Source: Chitinophagaceae bacterium (GTDB lineage Bacteria; Bacteroidota; Bacteroidia; Chitinophagales; Chitinophagaceae). Taken from it: a stretch of DNA of 64,000 nt. Made by a program: the position numbers and the translations under genes. The notes under the pieces were generated by a model, which worked only from the letters and a program-made list of their open reading frames with translations, searched no databases and was not told the DNA's origin. Every line of letters starts with the position of its first letter. Positions within the stretch are counted from its first letter, which is position 1. This document shows positions 34,814 to 43,664 of the stretch, in pieces. Location: positions 1 to 64,000 of the forward strand of contig JAACZQ010000014.1 in NCBI GenBank assembly GCA_009996675.1. Reading direction: 5' to 3'.

Positions 34814-35116
34814 ATGATTTATATTACCCAACTGATATACCTGCAAGCCGGACAGGAAGCTGTTTTTGAGGCTTTTGAGGAAATGGCTTTGCCACTGATT
34901 CCTCGTTATGGCGGAACACTCTGTTTGCGTATCAGACCAGATAAGGCTGCATGGATAGCAGGCGCTATGGAACAGCCCTATGAAATACACCTGGTATCTT
35001 TCCCCGATCAGGATAGTATTGACGCGTTCATGCAGGACGACGGGCGTAAGCAATTCCTGCACCTGAAAGAACAATCCATCCGGATGGCCTGGCTGATACA
35101 GGGCCGGAAAATATAA
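34814..35116 (+). CDS. DUF1330-like small protein
   Basis: This 100-aa cytoplasmic protein looks like a dimeric alpha+beta barrel (DUF1330/ABM-like): it starts with a strand-helix IYITQLIYLQAGQEAVFEAFEEMALPLIPRYGG and has YEIHLVSFPDQDSIDAFMQDDGRKQFL. Members are small oxidoreductase-like or ligand-binding proteins. It lies 52 nt ahead of the SnoaL-tailed sigma factor on the same strand and may be its target or partner. Confidence 0.75.
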   Translation: MIYITQLIYLQAGQEAVFEAFEEMALPLIPRYGGTLCLRIRPDKAAWIAGAMEQPYEIHLVSFPDQDSIDAFMQDDGRKQFLHLKEQSIRMAWLIQGRKI

Positions 35117-35168
35117 AGACCGGTCTGCTATCTTTTTAACCAGCTCAGGTATCTACACACAGAAAGAC

Positions 35169-36113
35169 ATGAAAGAACAGGATATGCTCCAGGATCTGCA
35201 GCAACCAGTGACCGATTTACGGCGTCGCTTTATTGAGTTAACCGAACCACACAGGGAGGCATTATGGTCTTATGCTCATCGCATCACTGGTAATGCAATT
35301 GATGCGGAAGACCTGGTACAGGATACTTTATTAAGGGCATTTGCCAAACTGGGTTATCTCGGGCAGGCACTGCATGTACGTGCCTACCTGTTTAAAATGG
35401 CCACACATATCTGGATCCGGCAGCAGATGCGTAATCCAGCCTGGGAAACCGAAACAATGATTCCGGATGATCAAGGAGAAAGTCCGCTATGCAGTTTCGA
35501 GCTGGGAGACATACTCGGTTGGTTGATACAGGTATTGCCACCCAAACAGCGGGCCTGCTTTCTGTTATCTACTTCCTTTGATTTTAGTAATAAAGAAATA
35601 GCAGAGATGCTGCAAACAACGGAAGGTACCATCAAATCTTACCTGCACCGTGCACGCAAAACCCTTGCTGCAAGAGCAACACAAACAAACCCAACGAAGG
35701 AAACCTGTCTGTACAAAGAAGTGCCATCCGGAGTGCTGCAACAATATGTCAGGGCTTTTCAGGCCGGTGATGTAGCGGGTTTATTACACCTGATAGACGA
35801 AGATGCATCCATGCATATCATGGGGGATTGGGAGGAATACGGTAAAACACAAATCAAAAATAATTCCCTGCACTACTGGTCGCAGGAACAACTGGAACGA
35901 AAAGCAGTTTATGGTATGCTGGATGGGGTGCCTGTTTTATTTGGTTTGCGTAAAAATGCATCAGGTGATATGGTATTGCGGGAACTGATGCAGATCCATC
36001 ATAATGGAACCAGTATTCAATCCATACACTGGTATTATTTTTCCCTTGACCTGATCCGGTATGCAGCAGCAGAATTGGGGATGGCGTGTATTACAGAAGG
36101 GTATCAGGGGTGA
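35169..36113 (+). CDS. ECF sigma factor with SnoaL-like C-terminal domain
   Basis: The 314-aa protein has sigma region 2 (about 28-95, LWSYAHRITGNAIDAEDLVQDTLLRAF), region 4 (about 118-170, LPPKQRACFLLSTSFDFSNKEIAEML and GTIKSYLHRARKTL) and a ~125-residue C-terminal SnoaL/NTF2-like domain (from VLQQYVRAFQAGDVAGLLHLIDEDA). In known SnoaL-tailed ECF groups this extension takes the place of a separate anti-sigma factor and controls the sigma in cis. No anti-sigma gene follows, in line with that. The stop codon is joined to a heptad repeat array. Confidence 0.88.
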   Translation: MKEQDMLQDLQQPVTDLRRRFIELTEPHREALWSYAHRITGNAIDAEDLVQDTLLRAFAKLGYLGQALHVRAYLFKMATHIWIRQQMRNPAWETETMIPDDQGESPLCSFELGDILGWLIQVLPPKQRACFLLSTSFDFSNKEIAEMLQTTEGTIKSYLHRARKTLAARATQTNPTKETCLYKEVPSGVLQQYVRAFQAGDVAGLLHLIDEDASMHIMGDWEEYGKTQIKNNSLHYWSQEQLERKAVYGMLDGVPVLFGLRKNASGDMVLRELMQIHHNGTSIQSIHWYYFSLDLIRYAAAELGMACITEGYQG

Positions 36114-36162
36114 AAGTCGAAAGTCAAAAGTCAAAATGAAAAAGTCAAAAGATAAGAAAGAA
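36114..36162. repeat. Heptad tandem repeat, AAGTCAA family
   Basis: Seven units starting directly after the sigma factor stop TGA: AAGTCGA, AAGTCAA, AAGTCAA, AATGAAA, AAGTCAA, AAGATAA, GAAAGAA. The later units decay. Confidence 0.85.
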
Positions 36163-36203
36163 TTAAATGAATGGGTTCATCCGGAGAACCAGTAGCTACA
36201 CGC

Positions 36204-36231
36204 TCACTACTCACTACTGACTACTCACTTC
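36204..36231. repeat. Heptad tandem repeat, TCACTAC family
   Basis: Units TCACTAC, TCACTAC, TGACTAC, TCACTTC. The last contains the stop codon of the minus-strand ClC gene (TCA at 36225-36227). It faces the AAGTCAA array across the gap between two convergent genes. Confidence 0.85.
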
Positions 36232-37430
36232 CTCCCCCCATAAATATGCTGCTTCCCTGCACAATAATTGGCGCTGATACAGGCCACGGCCGCATAGACA
36301 CCTGCTTCACTACCAAATAACTCCATGGCCATGATGGTACAGGCGATGGGGGTATGGGTGGCGCCGGCGAAGACAGCAACGAAACCCATGCCTGTGAGCA
36401 GGCCCATGGGTAAGGGAATAAAAAGCGATAATGTATTACCCAACAAAGCACCGATAAAAAACAGGGGGGTTACTTCACCACCTTTAAAACCGGCAGAGAG
36501 GGTTAGGATGGTGAACAATGCTTTTAAAGCAAAGTCATACCAGTACTGCTGCTGCTGAAAAGCAGCTTCTATTACTGGGATTCCCAGTCCCGCATAACGC
36601 GTGCTTTGTAGCAGCAGGAATGCCAGTGCCAGCACCATACCTCCTGCAACCGGACGCAATGGTGCATAAGGGATCATCTTTTGAAATAGGCGGGTGCTAT
36701 CATGCATACCCTTGGTGAATAAGAAAGACATTGCGCCGAATGCCATACCGGCAATCAGGGACAATGCCAAGCCAGAAACGGAAAAAGCCGGTATATCCGG
36801 TATGTGGTAATGTGTATGTACAACCGGCCATTGATTGCATACCAGGGTAGCGATGATGGAGGAGGCGAAAGCAGGTAGCAAAGCATGATAACGAAAGCGG
36901 CCAATGGTATGTACTTCCAATGCGAATACAGCACCCGCCAATGCGGTGCCAAATACCGATCCAAAACCGGCAGCAATGGCAGCCATCAGGAAAATGCTGC
37001 GGTCTTCCCTTGATAAACGAAAAGGTTTGCTGAATTGGTCGGCAATGGCGCCCGACATCTGCAAAGCCGTACCCTCACGTCCGGCAGACCCTCCGAATAA
37101 ATGGGTGGTGAGTGTGCCCAGTAATACCAGCGGGGCCATGCGGAAAGGAATTTTTTCCCGGGGTTCGTGAATGGTATCCAGTAAAAGGCGATTGCCTTCA
37201 TGGCTGCGTTTGCCCAGGTAATGATACAATAAGCCAATGAGTAAACCAGCCAGGGGCAGGAACCAGATCAGCCATGGATGCAGCCCGCGGTAGTTGCCAA
37301 CCCACTGAAGGGCGATGAGGAAAACAGCAGAAGCCGAGCCGGCCAGTATACCGATTAAAACGGAGAGGCTTACCCATTTGGCCAGGTAGACCAGTGAATT
37401 ACGAAATTGTTGTGGATGAATTGCTGACAT
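36225..37430 (-). CDS. ClC-family chloride channel / H+-Cl- exchanger
   Basis: The 401-aa membrane protein has about ten to twelve helices and the ClC selectivity motifs: GREGTALQMSG (the GxExP-type loop, with Thr for the usual Pro), and GGEVTPLFFIGALLG. An N-terminal extension to an ATG at 37547 has no membrane or family character, so MSAIHPQQF at 37430 is chosen. No CBS domain is present. The gene is convergent with the SnoaL-tailed sigma factor. Confidence 0.88.
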   Translation of the reverse strand: MSAIHPQQFRNSLVYLAKWVSLSVLIGILAGSASAVFLIALQWVGNYRGLHPWLIWFLPLAGLLIGLLYHYLGKRSHEGNRLLLDTIHEPREKIPFRMAPLVLLGTLTTHLFGGSAGREGTALQMSGAIADQFSKPFRLSREDRSIFLMAAIAAGFGSVFGTALAGAVFALEVHTIGRFRYHALLPAFASSIIATLVCNQWPVVHTHYHIPDIPAFSVSGLALSLIAGMAFGAMSFLFTKGMHDSTRLFQKMIPYAPLRPVAGGMVLALAFLLLQSTRYAGLGIPVIEAAFQQQQYWYDFALKALFTILTLSAGFKGGEVTPLFFIGALLGNTLSLFIPLPMGLLTGMGFVAVFAGATHTPIACTIMAMELFGSEAGVYAAVACISANYCAGKQHIYGGRK

Positions 37431-37875
37431 AATAAACCTGGATAAATCGTTATACAATTTAAGACCAGGCGCCATCAGCCCTGCGGGCGGTTCAATTGGG
37501 AAGACACCATTTCCCCGGAATCTGGTATAAAGGTACAGCATTTCCATATAAAAGTATGCTCATTAATAAGTTGCTTCATCGGCCAATGGTTACTATGAAA
37601 TCAGTATATCGTTTTTTTCAGCAGTCATTACACTCGCCTTTGCAAAGATCGAACTTACTCATATGCGTTTGGCTGCAGCAATACTTTCTTATTCGGCTTA
37701 AAAAAATTAAAACAGAACTGTTTGTTTTTTTGTCAAGGTCCTTTTGAAACAAGCGATTTAAAAATCGCTTAAAAACGGTATGATACTTTTTGTGTAATCA
37801 TAGATGGGGTTAATTTGATATCACCAAGAAATCAAGCAAGGATACCTCGTAGATACGGTATCCAAATCCGGACAA
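37431..37875. other. Intergenic region, divergent starts
   Basis: No convincing gene in 445 bp; a frame at 37496-37747 is open but has no protein-like features. A palindrome AAGCGATT-TAAA-AATCGCTT (37751-37770) is present. The region should hold promoters for both flanking genes, but no clean -7 element was found. Confidence 0.5.
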
Positions 37876-38235
37876 ATGGCTAAAACACTAACCGTTGCTT
37901 CCGACAAGATTAAAACCCTTGCTGTACCAGTAGTTATGCCGGCAGTTACAGAAATGCAGGCCATTCCGGTGGGCCGGTATGAATTGTATTCAGGTATACC
38001 CAGTATGAACATCGGTCATTTTATTTTGCTGACCGATGGAAAGTATAAAGTGGCATTTAATGACCAGGAATTTGATTATGAAATCGGTACTTATACCTAT
38101 CATGCAGATACACATTCAATCGAATGGCTTACGGGACTGTTCCGGAATAATCGTTGGGGTGGTAAAATTCAGAACCGGGGACCCAATCAATACCGGATAG
38201 AATTTAATAAAGTTACTTTTGGCGATAGTCGCTAG
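37876..38235 (+). CDS. Hypothetical small soluble protein
   Basis: No named family is recognised. The 119-aa protein has a ~30-residue Ala/Val/Met-rich N-terminal stretch with no clear signal peptide and a compact beta-rich part: GRYELYSG, FILLTDGKYKVAF, YEIGTYTYHADTHSIEWLTG and WGGKIQNRGPNQYRIEFNK. The pattern of short strands and turns suggests a lipocalin-like or beta-sandwich domain. It has its own terminator. The role is unknown. Confidence 0.72.
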   Translation: MAKTLTVASDKIKTLAVPVVMPAVTEMQAIPVGRYELYSGIPSMNIGHFILLTDGKYKVAFNDQEFDYEIGTYTYHADTHSIEWLTGLFRNNRWGGKIQNRGPNQYRIEFNKVTFGDSR

Positions 38236-38261
38236 CCTTTTCCTGTGAAAACCCACAAACC

Positions 38262-38290
38262 GACCGTTACCATTCGTAACGGTCTTTTTT
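38262..38290 (+). terminator. Terminator behind the small hypothetical gene
   Basis: A 9-bp stem GACCGTTAC / GTAACGGTC with loop CATTC is followed by six Ts. Confidence 0.9.
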
Positions 38291-38360
38291 ATGCCCGCTT
38301 TGAAAGCAAGCAGGAAAGCGGTATTTTAGATGATACGCTATTCACCCATAATCCTGTTAT

Positions 38361-39590
38361 ATGCGCATATTTGCAGCCTTACTGTTGTTTCCGCTGGTGC
38401 TGGGGGCACAGCAAACGCCTTCGAAAGGTTTTATTGGTGTAAAGGGAAAGGAGATCGTGTATCCCGATGGGAAACCCATGCTCATCAAGGGCACCAACCT
38501 CGGGAACTGGTTGTTGCCGGAAGGGTATATGTTTAAGTTTGAGAAAGTGAACTCGCCCCGGCTTATCCATGCTTTATTGGTTGAATTACTGGGACCGGCA
38601 GAAACCAAAGCTTTCTGGCAGCAATACCTGGATAATTATATTACGGAAGCGGATATCCGTTTCCTGAAACAGGCCGGAGCCAATTCCATCCGCTTGCCGT
38701 TTGATTATCGTTTGTTTACGAAAGAAGATTACCTGGGTGACAATGACAGCACCCGTGGTTTCCGGTACCTTGATCGTGTAGTGGGTTGGTGTAAGAAATA
38801 TGAACTGCCTTTGTTGCTGGATATGCATGCAGCTCCGGGCGGACAAACGGGTGATAATATCGACAATAGCAATGGCTATCCATTTTTGTATACTGATGTC
38901 CCTGCACAGCAATTAACCATTCATATCTGGCAAAACATTGCCCGGCGTTATAGTAAGGAAACGATTATCCTGGGATATGATCTGCTGAATGAACCAATTG
39001 CCCATTATTTTGATGCTACCCAACTAAATCCTTTATTGGAGCCTTTGTATAAAAAAATAGTAGCCGCTATCCGGGCGGTTGACCCTAATCACCTGATTTT
39101 CCTCGAAGGATCGCAGTGGGCTTCCAGTTTCAAACTATTCGGAAAGCCGTTTGATGATAAGCTGGTCTACAGTTTTCACAAATACTGGACCGATACCACA
39201 CAGGAAGTGATACAGGAATACCTCGATTTCCGCGATAAATACCAGGTGCCGATTTATGTAGGGGAGACCGGGGAAAATGATGATCGATGGGTACTCGCTT
39301 TTCGCCGCCTGCTCGAAAAGCATAATATTGGCTGGCATTACTGGCCCTATAAAAAAATGGAGAGCACCAGTTGCGTTGTGCAGTTTCCCAAACCGGTAGG
39401 GTACGATGTGCTGATACAATACAGTCAATCCGACCGCAGTTCTTTTGAAGCCATTCGTGCAGCCAGGCCGAAGACCCTGCCGGCCACACGTAAGGCGTTG
39501 AACGACTTTATTACCAATAGTAAATTTGAGCATTGTTTTCCCAATCCCGGTTATATTCATGGTATTGGCATGAAGGTGCCGGAAAAATAG
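38361..39590 (+). CDS. Glycoside hydrolase family 5 (cellulase-like)
   Basis: The 409-aa enzyme has a signal peptide (MRIFAALLLFPLVLGAQ) and a GH5 barrel: IKGTNLGNWLLPEGY at the start, SIRLPFDYRLF, the acid/base Glu211 in LLNEPIAHYF, SFHKYW, and the nucleophile Glu302 in YVGETGEND. It would cleave a beta-glucan or related polymer in the periplasm or outside. It is followed 49 nt later by an MBOAT/SGNH pair, which suggests a role in trimming or remodelling an acetylated polysaccharide. Confidence 0.92.
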   Translation: MRIFAALLLFPLVLGAQQTPSKGFIGVKGKEIVYPDGKPMLIKGTNLGNWLLPEGYMFKFEKVNSPRLIHALLVELLGPAETKAFWQQYLDNYITEADIRFLKQAGANSIRLPFDYRLFTKEDYLGDNDSTRGFRYLDRVVGWCKKYELPLLLDMHAAPGGQTGDNIDNSNGYPFLYTDVPAQQLTIHIWQNIARRYSKETIILGYDLLNEPIAHYFDATQLNPLLEPLYKKIVAAIRAVDPNHLIFLEGSQWASSFKLFGKPFDDKLVYSFHKYWTDTTQEVIQEYLDFRDKYQVPIYVGETGENDDRWVLAFRRLLEKHNIGWHYWPYKKMESTSCVVQFPKPVGYDVLIQYSQSDRSSFEAIRAARPKTLPATRKALNDFITNSKFEHCFPNPGYIHGIGMKVPEK

Positions 39591-39639
39591 CAGGAACTGC
39601 CCAAGGTTGACGGGAATTCATTTACTTCGCTCTTCATAA

Positions 39640-41037
39640 ATGCTGTTCAATAGTTTCATATTCCTGGGTTTACTGGCCATAACATTCATCCTGTATTATT
39701 TACCCAGGATGGAACACTGGCAAGTGCCTTTATTAATTGCAGCCAGCCTGGTTTTTTATGCTTACAGTAATCCCTGGTTATTGCTCTTGCTGCTTTTTTC
39801 TGCATCTATTAATATCCTGGCCAGCTATGGTGTGGTATTTGGCAAGCCGGAACGAAGGCGTTTGCTGGCTACAGCTGGTGTGGTCATCAACTTACTGGTG
39901 TTGGCATTTTTTAAGTACAGCCCTTTACTGGCCGGTGCTTTTTTGGGTGTAGACAGTAGCCTGGGTACCTTTCTCCTGCAAATACCTTTACCCATCGGTA
40001 TATCCTTTTTTACTTTTGAGGGTATCAGTTTGCTGGTAGACACTTATCAGGGAAAGGAATTCAACCGGGAAGCACTGGTGCCGCGATCCTTGAGCAGACA
40101 TGCACAGCGCACCCTTTTATTTATTTCTTTTTTTCCGCATCTTGTTGCAGGCCCCATTCTCAAAGCACATGATTATTTGCCGCAGATACAGGCTAAGCAC
40201 TGGAAGCAGATACCCTGGGATTCGGTATTTGTAAAAGTACTGACGGGCTATTTCCTGAAGCTGGTAGTGGCAGATAATCTGAAAGATTTTACATTCTGGA
40301 TTGCGTATCCCTATTTTAATAATCAGTCAACACTAACCCTGGCAGTACTGTTACTGGGTTATTCCTGTCAGATATTTGCCGATTTTGCGGGTTATTCGCT
40401 CATTGCCATCGGGCTTGCGGCTTTGTTTGGATACCAATTCAACGACAATTTTAATTTCCCATACATCGCTGCCAGTTTCTGGAAACGCTGGCATATCTCC
40501 CTTTCTTCTTTTCTCATGGAATACTTATATATTCCCTTGGGCGGTAACCGGAAGGGTAAATTCCGCACCTATTTGAATCTCATCATCACCATGGGTCTTG
40601 GTGGTCTCTGGCATGGTGCAGCCTGGAGTTATGCGGTATGGGGTTTGTTTCATGGTGCACTGCTGGCCATTGAAAGATGGTTGCAACAAAATACGCCTTT
40701 GCGCATACCGGCTTCGTTCAGTTGGATAAAAAGGGTATGGGTTTTTGTGATGGTTACACTTGGCTGGCTGCTGTTCAAACTGCCCGATTTCAACCATGTC
40801 ATCGGCTATTTTACCAGTATGCTGCACAACCAGGGCCTGGCACATAATTATACTGTTATTGCCTATATCTTATTGTATGCATCCCCGGTATTCCTGTACC
40901 ATGCTTGTTATTTGTTGACTGACAGGAGTTGGGGAGAAAGATTACAAGCTTACCGGTATTGGGTATATGGGCTCCTGTTATTTTTGATTATAACCAACAG
41001 TGGTTCGCCGGGCTCCTTTATCTATTTTCAATTTTAA
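39640..41037 (+). CDS. MBOAT-family membrane O-acyltransferase
   Basis: The 465-aa protein resembles AlgI/PatA/DltB-type MBOAT enzymes: about ten to twelve helices, a start MLFNSFIFLGLLAITFILYYLPR, HLVAGPILKAHDYLPQI, FWKRWHISLSSFLMEYLYIPLGGNRKG and the conserved histidine in GLGGLWHGAAWSY. Such proteins carry acyl (usually acetyl) groups across the inner membrane for transfer to a polysaccharide. The SGNH gene 4 nt downstream is the expected partner. Confidence 0.92.
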   Translation: MLFNSFIFLGLLAITFILYYLPRMEHWQVPLLIAASLVFYAYSNPWLLLLLLFSASINILASYGVVFGKPERRRLLATAGVVINLLVLAFFKYSPLLAGAFLGVDSSLGTFLLQIPLPIGISFFTFEGISLLVDTYQGKEFNREALVPRSLSRHAQRTLLFISFFPHLVAGPILKAHDYLPQIQAKHWKQIPWDSVFVKVLTGYFLKLVVADNLKDFTFWIAYPYFNNQSTLTLAVLLLGYSCQIFADFAGYSLIAIGLAALFGYQFNDNFNFPYIAASFWKRWHISLSSFLMEYLYIPLGGNRKGKFRTYLNLIITMGLGGLWHGAAWSYAVWGLFHGALLAIERWLQQNTPLRIPASFSWIKRVWVFVMVTLGWLLFKLPDFNHVIGYFTSMLHNQGLAHNYTVIAYILLYASPVFLYHACYLLTDRSWGERLQAYRYWVYGLLLFLIITNSGSPGSFIYFQF

Positions 41038-41041
41038 GTCA

Positions 41042-41878
41042 ATGATTATCCGAAAAACAATCCTCGTAACCATTTTGCTGCTGCTCGGCTATGCAGCCCT
41101 GGTTCGTTATTGTTTCCGGGATACCACGGTTGCTCAGCACCAGTGGCAGGGTAATCTTATTAAAGCACGCAATTATGCACTGGGTATCAGCGATACCAAT
41201 CGCACGGTTATGCTGGGCTCATCCCTGTCTTATCGCTTTCAGCCGAATGACTTGCCCGGGATTACCAACCTCTCTATGGCAGGTATGGGTATTTTTGACG
41301 GGCTGGCCCTGGTGGCCAAAAGCAAGCATCGCCCCGATACCCTGCTGATTGAAATGAATTTATTGTTGCGTCCACCGGATGCCGGTTTTATGGATCTTGT
41401 TTACCAGCCTTATGCTTTCTACACCGGAAAGTATATTCCAATGCTGCGGGAAGGCAAGCAACCGGCAGGTATCCTCACAGATCAGCTGAGTAAATGGGCG
41501 TTGGGTGGTAAAAAGAAAACCAGTACAGATGCTGCAGTTGCCGAGAATGCTTTCCAACAGGTATTGGAACTGCAGAAACAGAATTTTGCCAAAGCGCCTG
41601 CCACCGATAGCTTACAGCAGACGCTGCATTTATTGAAAACAAAACTGCAGACACTGGAGCAGTCGGGATGCAGGATTATTTTTTATGAAATGCCCATCAA
41701 TCCTGTACTCATGCATTCTCCTTTTGCGAATGCGTTGCGGGAGGGCTTCCTGCAAACTTTTCCTGCCGGCCAGTACCACTATATCTTCCCGCCTGAAAAC
41801 CTGCGCTTTCACACAACAGACGGCATTCACCTGAGCCGCGGAGAAGTGCTGCAATATGTGAAGGTTTTTAGATTTTAG
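41042..41878 (+). CDS. SGNH-hydrolase-like O-acetyltransferase partner
   Basis: The 278-aa product has one N-terminal membrane anchor (KTILVTILLLLGYAALVRY) and a periplasmic SGNH-like domain with block I GSSLSY and the late catalytic pair in DGIHLSRGE, like AlgJ/AlgX/PatB. Together with the MBOAT it would O-acetylate an exported glycan. An earlier ATG at 41000 overlaps the MBOAT gene and is not used. The last codons and the TAG stop fall in a heptad repeat (GTTTTTA, GATTTTA). Confidence 0.82.
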   Translation: MIIRKTILVTILLLLGYAALVRYCFRDTTVAQHQWQGNLIKARNYALGISDTNRTVMLGSSLSYRFQPNDLPGITNLSMAGMGIFDGLALVAKSKHRPDTLLIEMNLLLRPPDAGFMDLVYQPYAFYTGKYIPMLREGKQPAGILTDQLSKWALGGKKKTSTDAAVAENAFQQVLELQKQNFAKAPATDSLQQTLHLLKTKLQTLEQSGCRIIFYEMPINPVLMHSPFANALREGFLQTFPAGQYHYIFPPENLRFHTTDGIHLSRGEVLQYVKVFRF

Positions 41879-41891
41879 TTGGAGGTTTATA
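41864..41891. repeat. Heptad repeat, GTTTTTG family, at the SGNH gene stop
   Basis: Units GTTTTTA, GATTTTA, GTTGGAG, GTTTATA. The first two encode the end of the SGNH protein and form its TAG stop (41876-41878). Same family as 9411-9452. Confidence 0.65.
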
Positions 41892-41912
41892 CGAGCCAGG
41901 ATTTCAATTCAC

Positions 41913-41926
41913 TCACTACTCACTTC
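41913..41926. repeat. Heptad repeat, TCACTAC family
   Basis: Two clear units (TCACTAC, TCACTTC), preceded by a partial AATTCAC. Again a TCACTAC array lies close to a GTTTTTG-type array, as at 9.4 kb. Confidence 0.6.
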
Positions 41927-42055
41927 AGCCCCTCCATTATCAAATCAGGCAATCAAAGATCAAAAAGATCAAAGATATCCACCCTTCTTCCTCCGTTCAT
42001 CCTCAAAAAACGGCCTGTCTGCGTTCATTCCCCTTGTTTTCTATAATTTCCGACT

Positions 42056-43645
42056 ATGAAAGCCCAAACCAATCATAAGCGTGTAAGCCGTATCAGGTAT
42101 ATGGCCGCGCTGTTGCTCTTGATGAGTGCACAAAGTTCCCTGCAGGCGCAGGTAAAAGATCCCATTGTAGATGCTATTGTTAAGGAAGGAACCGACAATT
42201 CGCAGTTACAGAAACTGGCCCATGAACTGGTAGATGGGATTGGCCCCCGTCTCGTTGGCTCTCCCCAGATGAAGCAGGCCAATGATTGGGCTGTTGCCAA
42301 GTATGGCCAGTGGGGCATTACTGCCCGCAATGAGAAATGGGGTGAATGGCGTGGCTGGGAAAGAGGTATTACGCATATTGATATGGTCTATCCCCGTGTG
42401 AAATCACTCGAGGGTATGCAACTGGCCTGGAGCCCTACCACCGGTGGCAAAGCTGTTACAGCGGAACTGATCATTATCCCCGACCTGGCCGACTCTGCTG
42501 CTTTTGCACAGTGGCTGCCCAATGTAAAAGGCAAGTTCGTCATGATCTCTATGCTGCAGCCAACAGGCCGCCCAGATTATAACTGGCAGGAATTTGGTAC
42601 CAAAGAGTCTGTTGACAAAATGAAGAAAGAAAGAACAGAACTTACAGAAGCCTGGCGCAAACGCATCGAAAAAACCAAGTATACCAACCGGACACTGCCT
42701 GTAGCCCTCGAAAAAGCGGGTGCCGCCGGTGTTGTAATGTCGAACTGGTCAGCCGGTTTTGGCGTTAATAAAATCTTCAGCGCTTATACAACTAAAATAC
42801 CCACCATTGATATCGGGCTGGAAGATTATGGTTTACTCTATCGTTTAACGGAATCCGGTCAGAAGCCACAGATCAGTGTGAGAACCGAATCCAAAGAAAA
42901 CGGAATGGTTCCTGTGTTTAATACCATCGCAGAAATCAAGGGGACCGAAAAACCCGACGAATATGTAATCCTTTCCGCACACTTCGATTCATGGGATGGA
43001 GGAACAGGTGCTACCGATAACGGAACCGGTACCATTACCATGATGGAAGCAATGCGTATCCTCAAAAAAATCTACCCCAATCCTAAAAGAACCATACTGG
43101 TTGGACATTGGGGCAGTGAAGAGCAGGGACTGAATGGTTCCAGGGCTTTTGTGGAAGATCATCCGGAGATTGTACAGAACATGCAGGCACTGTTCAACCA
43201 GGATAATGGTACCGGCCGCGTGGTGAATATTTCCGGCCAGGGTTTCCTGCATTCCTACGAATACATCACACGCTGGTTATCAAAAGTGCCTTCCGATATC
43301 CGTCAGCAGATCACCACCACCTTCCCCGGTACCCCTGGCGGCGGCGGATCTGATTTTGCTTCATTTGTAGCAGTAGGCGCACCCGGGTTTTCACTGAGTT
43401 CCAATAGCTGGTCTTATGGCAGTTATACCTGGCATACCAACCGGGATACCTACGATAAAATTGTATTTGATGATGTGCGGAACAATGCAATCCTGACAGC
43501 GATCCTGGCTTACATGGCCAGCGAAGATCCCAATAAGACTTCGCGCGAGAAAAGTGTGATGCCCATCAATGGCCGTACCGGACAGCCTATGACCTGGCCG
43601 GCACAAAGCAAAGCCACCAGAAAAGGCGGTGTTATTAATGAATAA
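42056..43645 (+). CDS. M28-family zinc metallopeptidase
   Basis: The 529-aa protein has a signal peptide (about residues 1-32, ending near LQAQ) and an M28 aminopeptidase/carboxypeptidase-Q-like domain. The zinc ligands and active site are visible: His/Asp in SAHFDSWDGGTGATDNGTG, Glu-Glu in GSEEQGLNGSRAF, Asp in GGGSDFASF and His in WHTNRDTYDK. A PA-like insert lies between. It is probably a periplasmic or secreted exopeptidase. A terminator follows directly. Confidence 0.93.
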   Translation: MKAQTNHKRVSRIRYMAALLLLMSAQSSLQAQVKDPIVDAIVKEGTDNSQLQKLAHELVDGIGPRLVGSPQMKQANDWAVAKYGQWGITARNEKWGEWRGWERGITHIDMVYPRVKSLEGMQLAWSPTTGGKAVTAELIIIPDLADSAAFAQWLPNVKGKFVMISMLQPTGRPDYNWQEFGTKESVDKMKKERTELTEAWRKRIEKTKYTNRTLPVALEKAGAAGVVMSNWSAGFGVNKIFSAYTTKIPTIDIGLEDYGLLYRLTESGQKPQISVRTESKENGMVPVFNTIAEIKGTEKPDEYVILSAHFDSWDGGTGATDNGTGTITMMEAMRILKKIYPNPKRTILVGHWGSEEQGLNGSRAFVEDHPEIVQNMQALFNQDNGTGRVVNISGQGFLHSYEYITRWLSKVPSDIRQQITTTFPGTPGGGGSDFASFVAVGAPGFSLSSNSWSYGSYTWHTNRDTYDKIVFDDVRNNAILTAILAYMASEDPNKTSREKSVMPINGRTGQPMTWPAQSKATRKGGVINE

Positions 43646-43664
43646 CAGAACTATATAAATATTT

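Noticed and set aside
37431-37547. 39-residue N-terminal extension of the ClC protein
   Set aside because: The extension has no membrane or family character; MSAIHPQQF at 37430 gives the expected start and length.
37496-37747. Open frame of 83 codons between the ClC and the small hypothetical gene
   Set aside because: Its composition is not protein-like, it has no promoter or start context, and it overlaps the probable promoter region.
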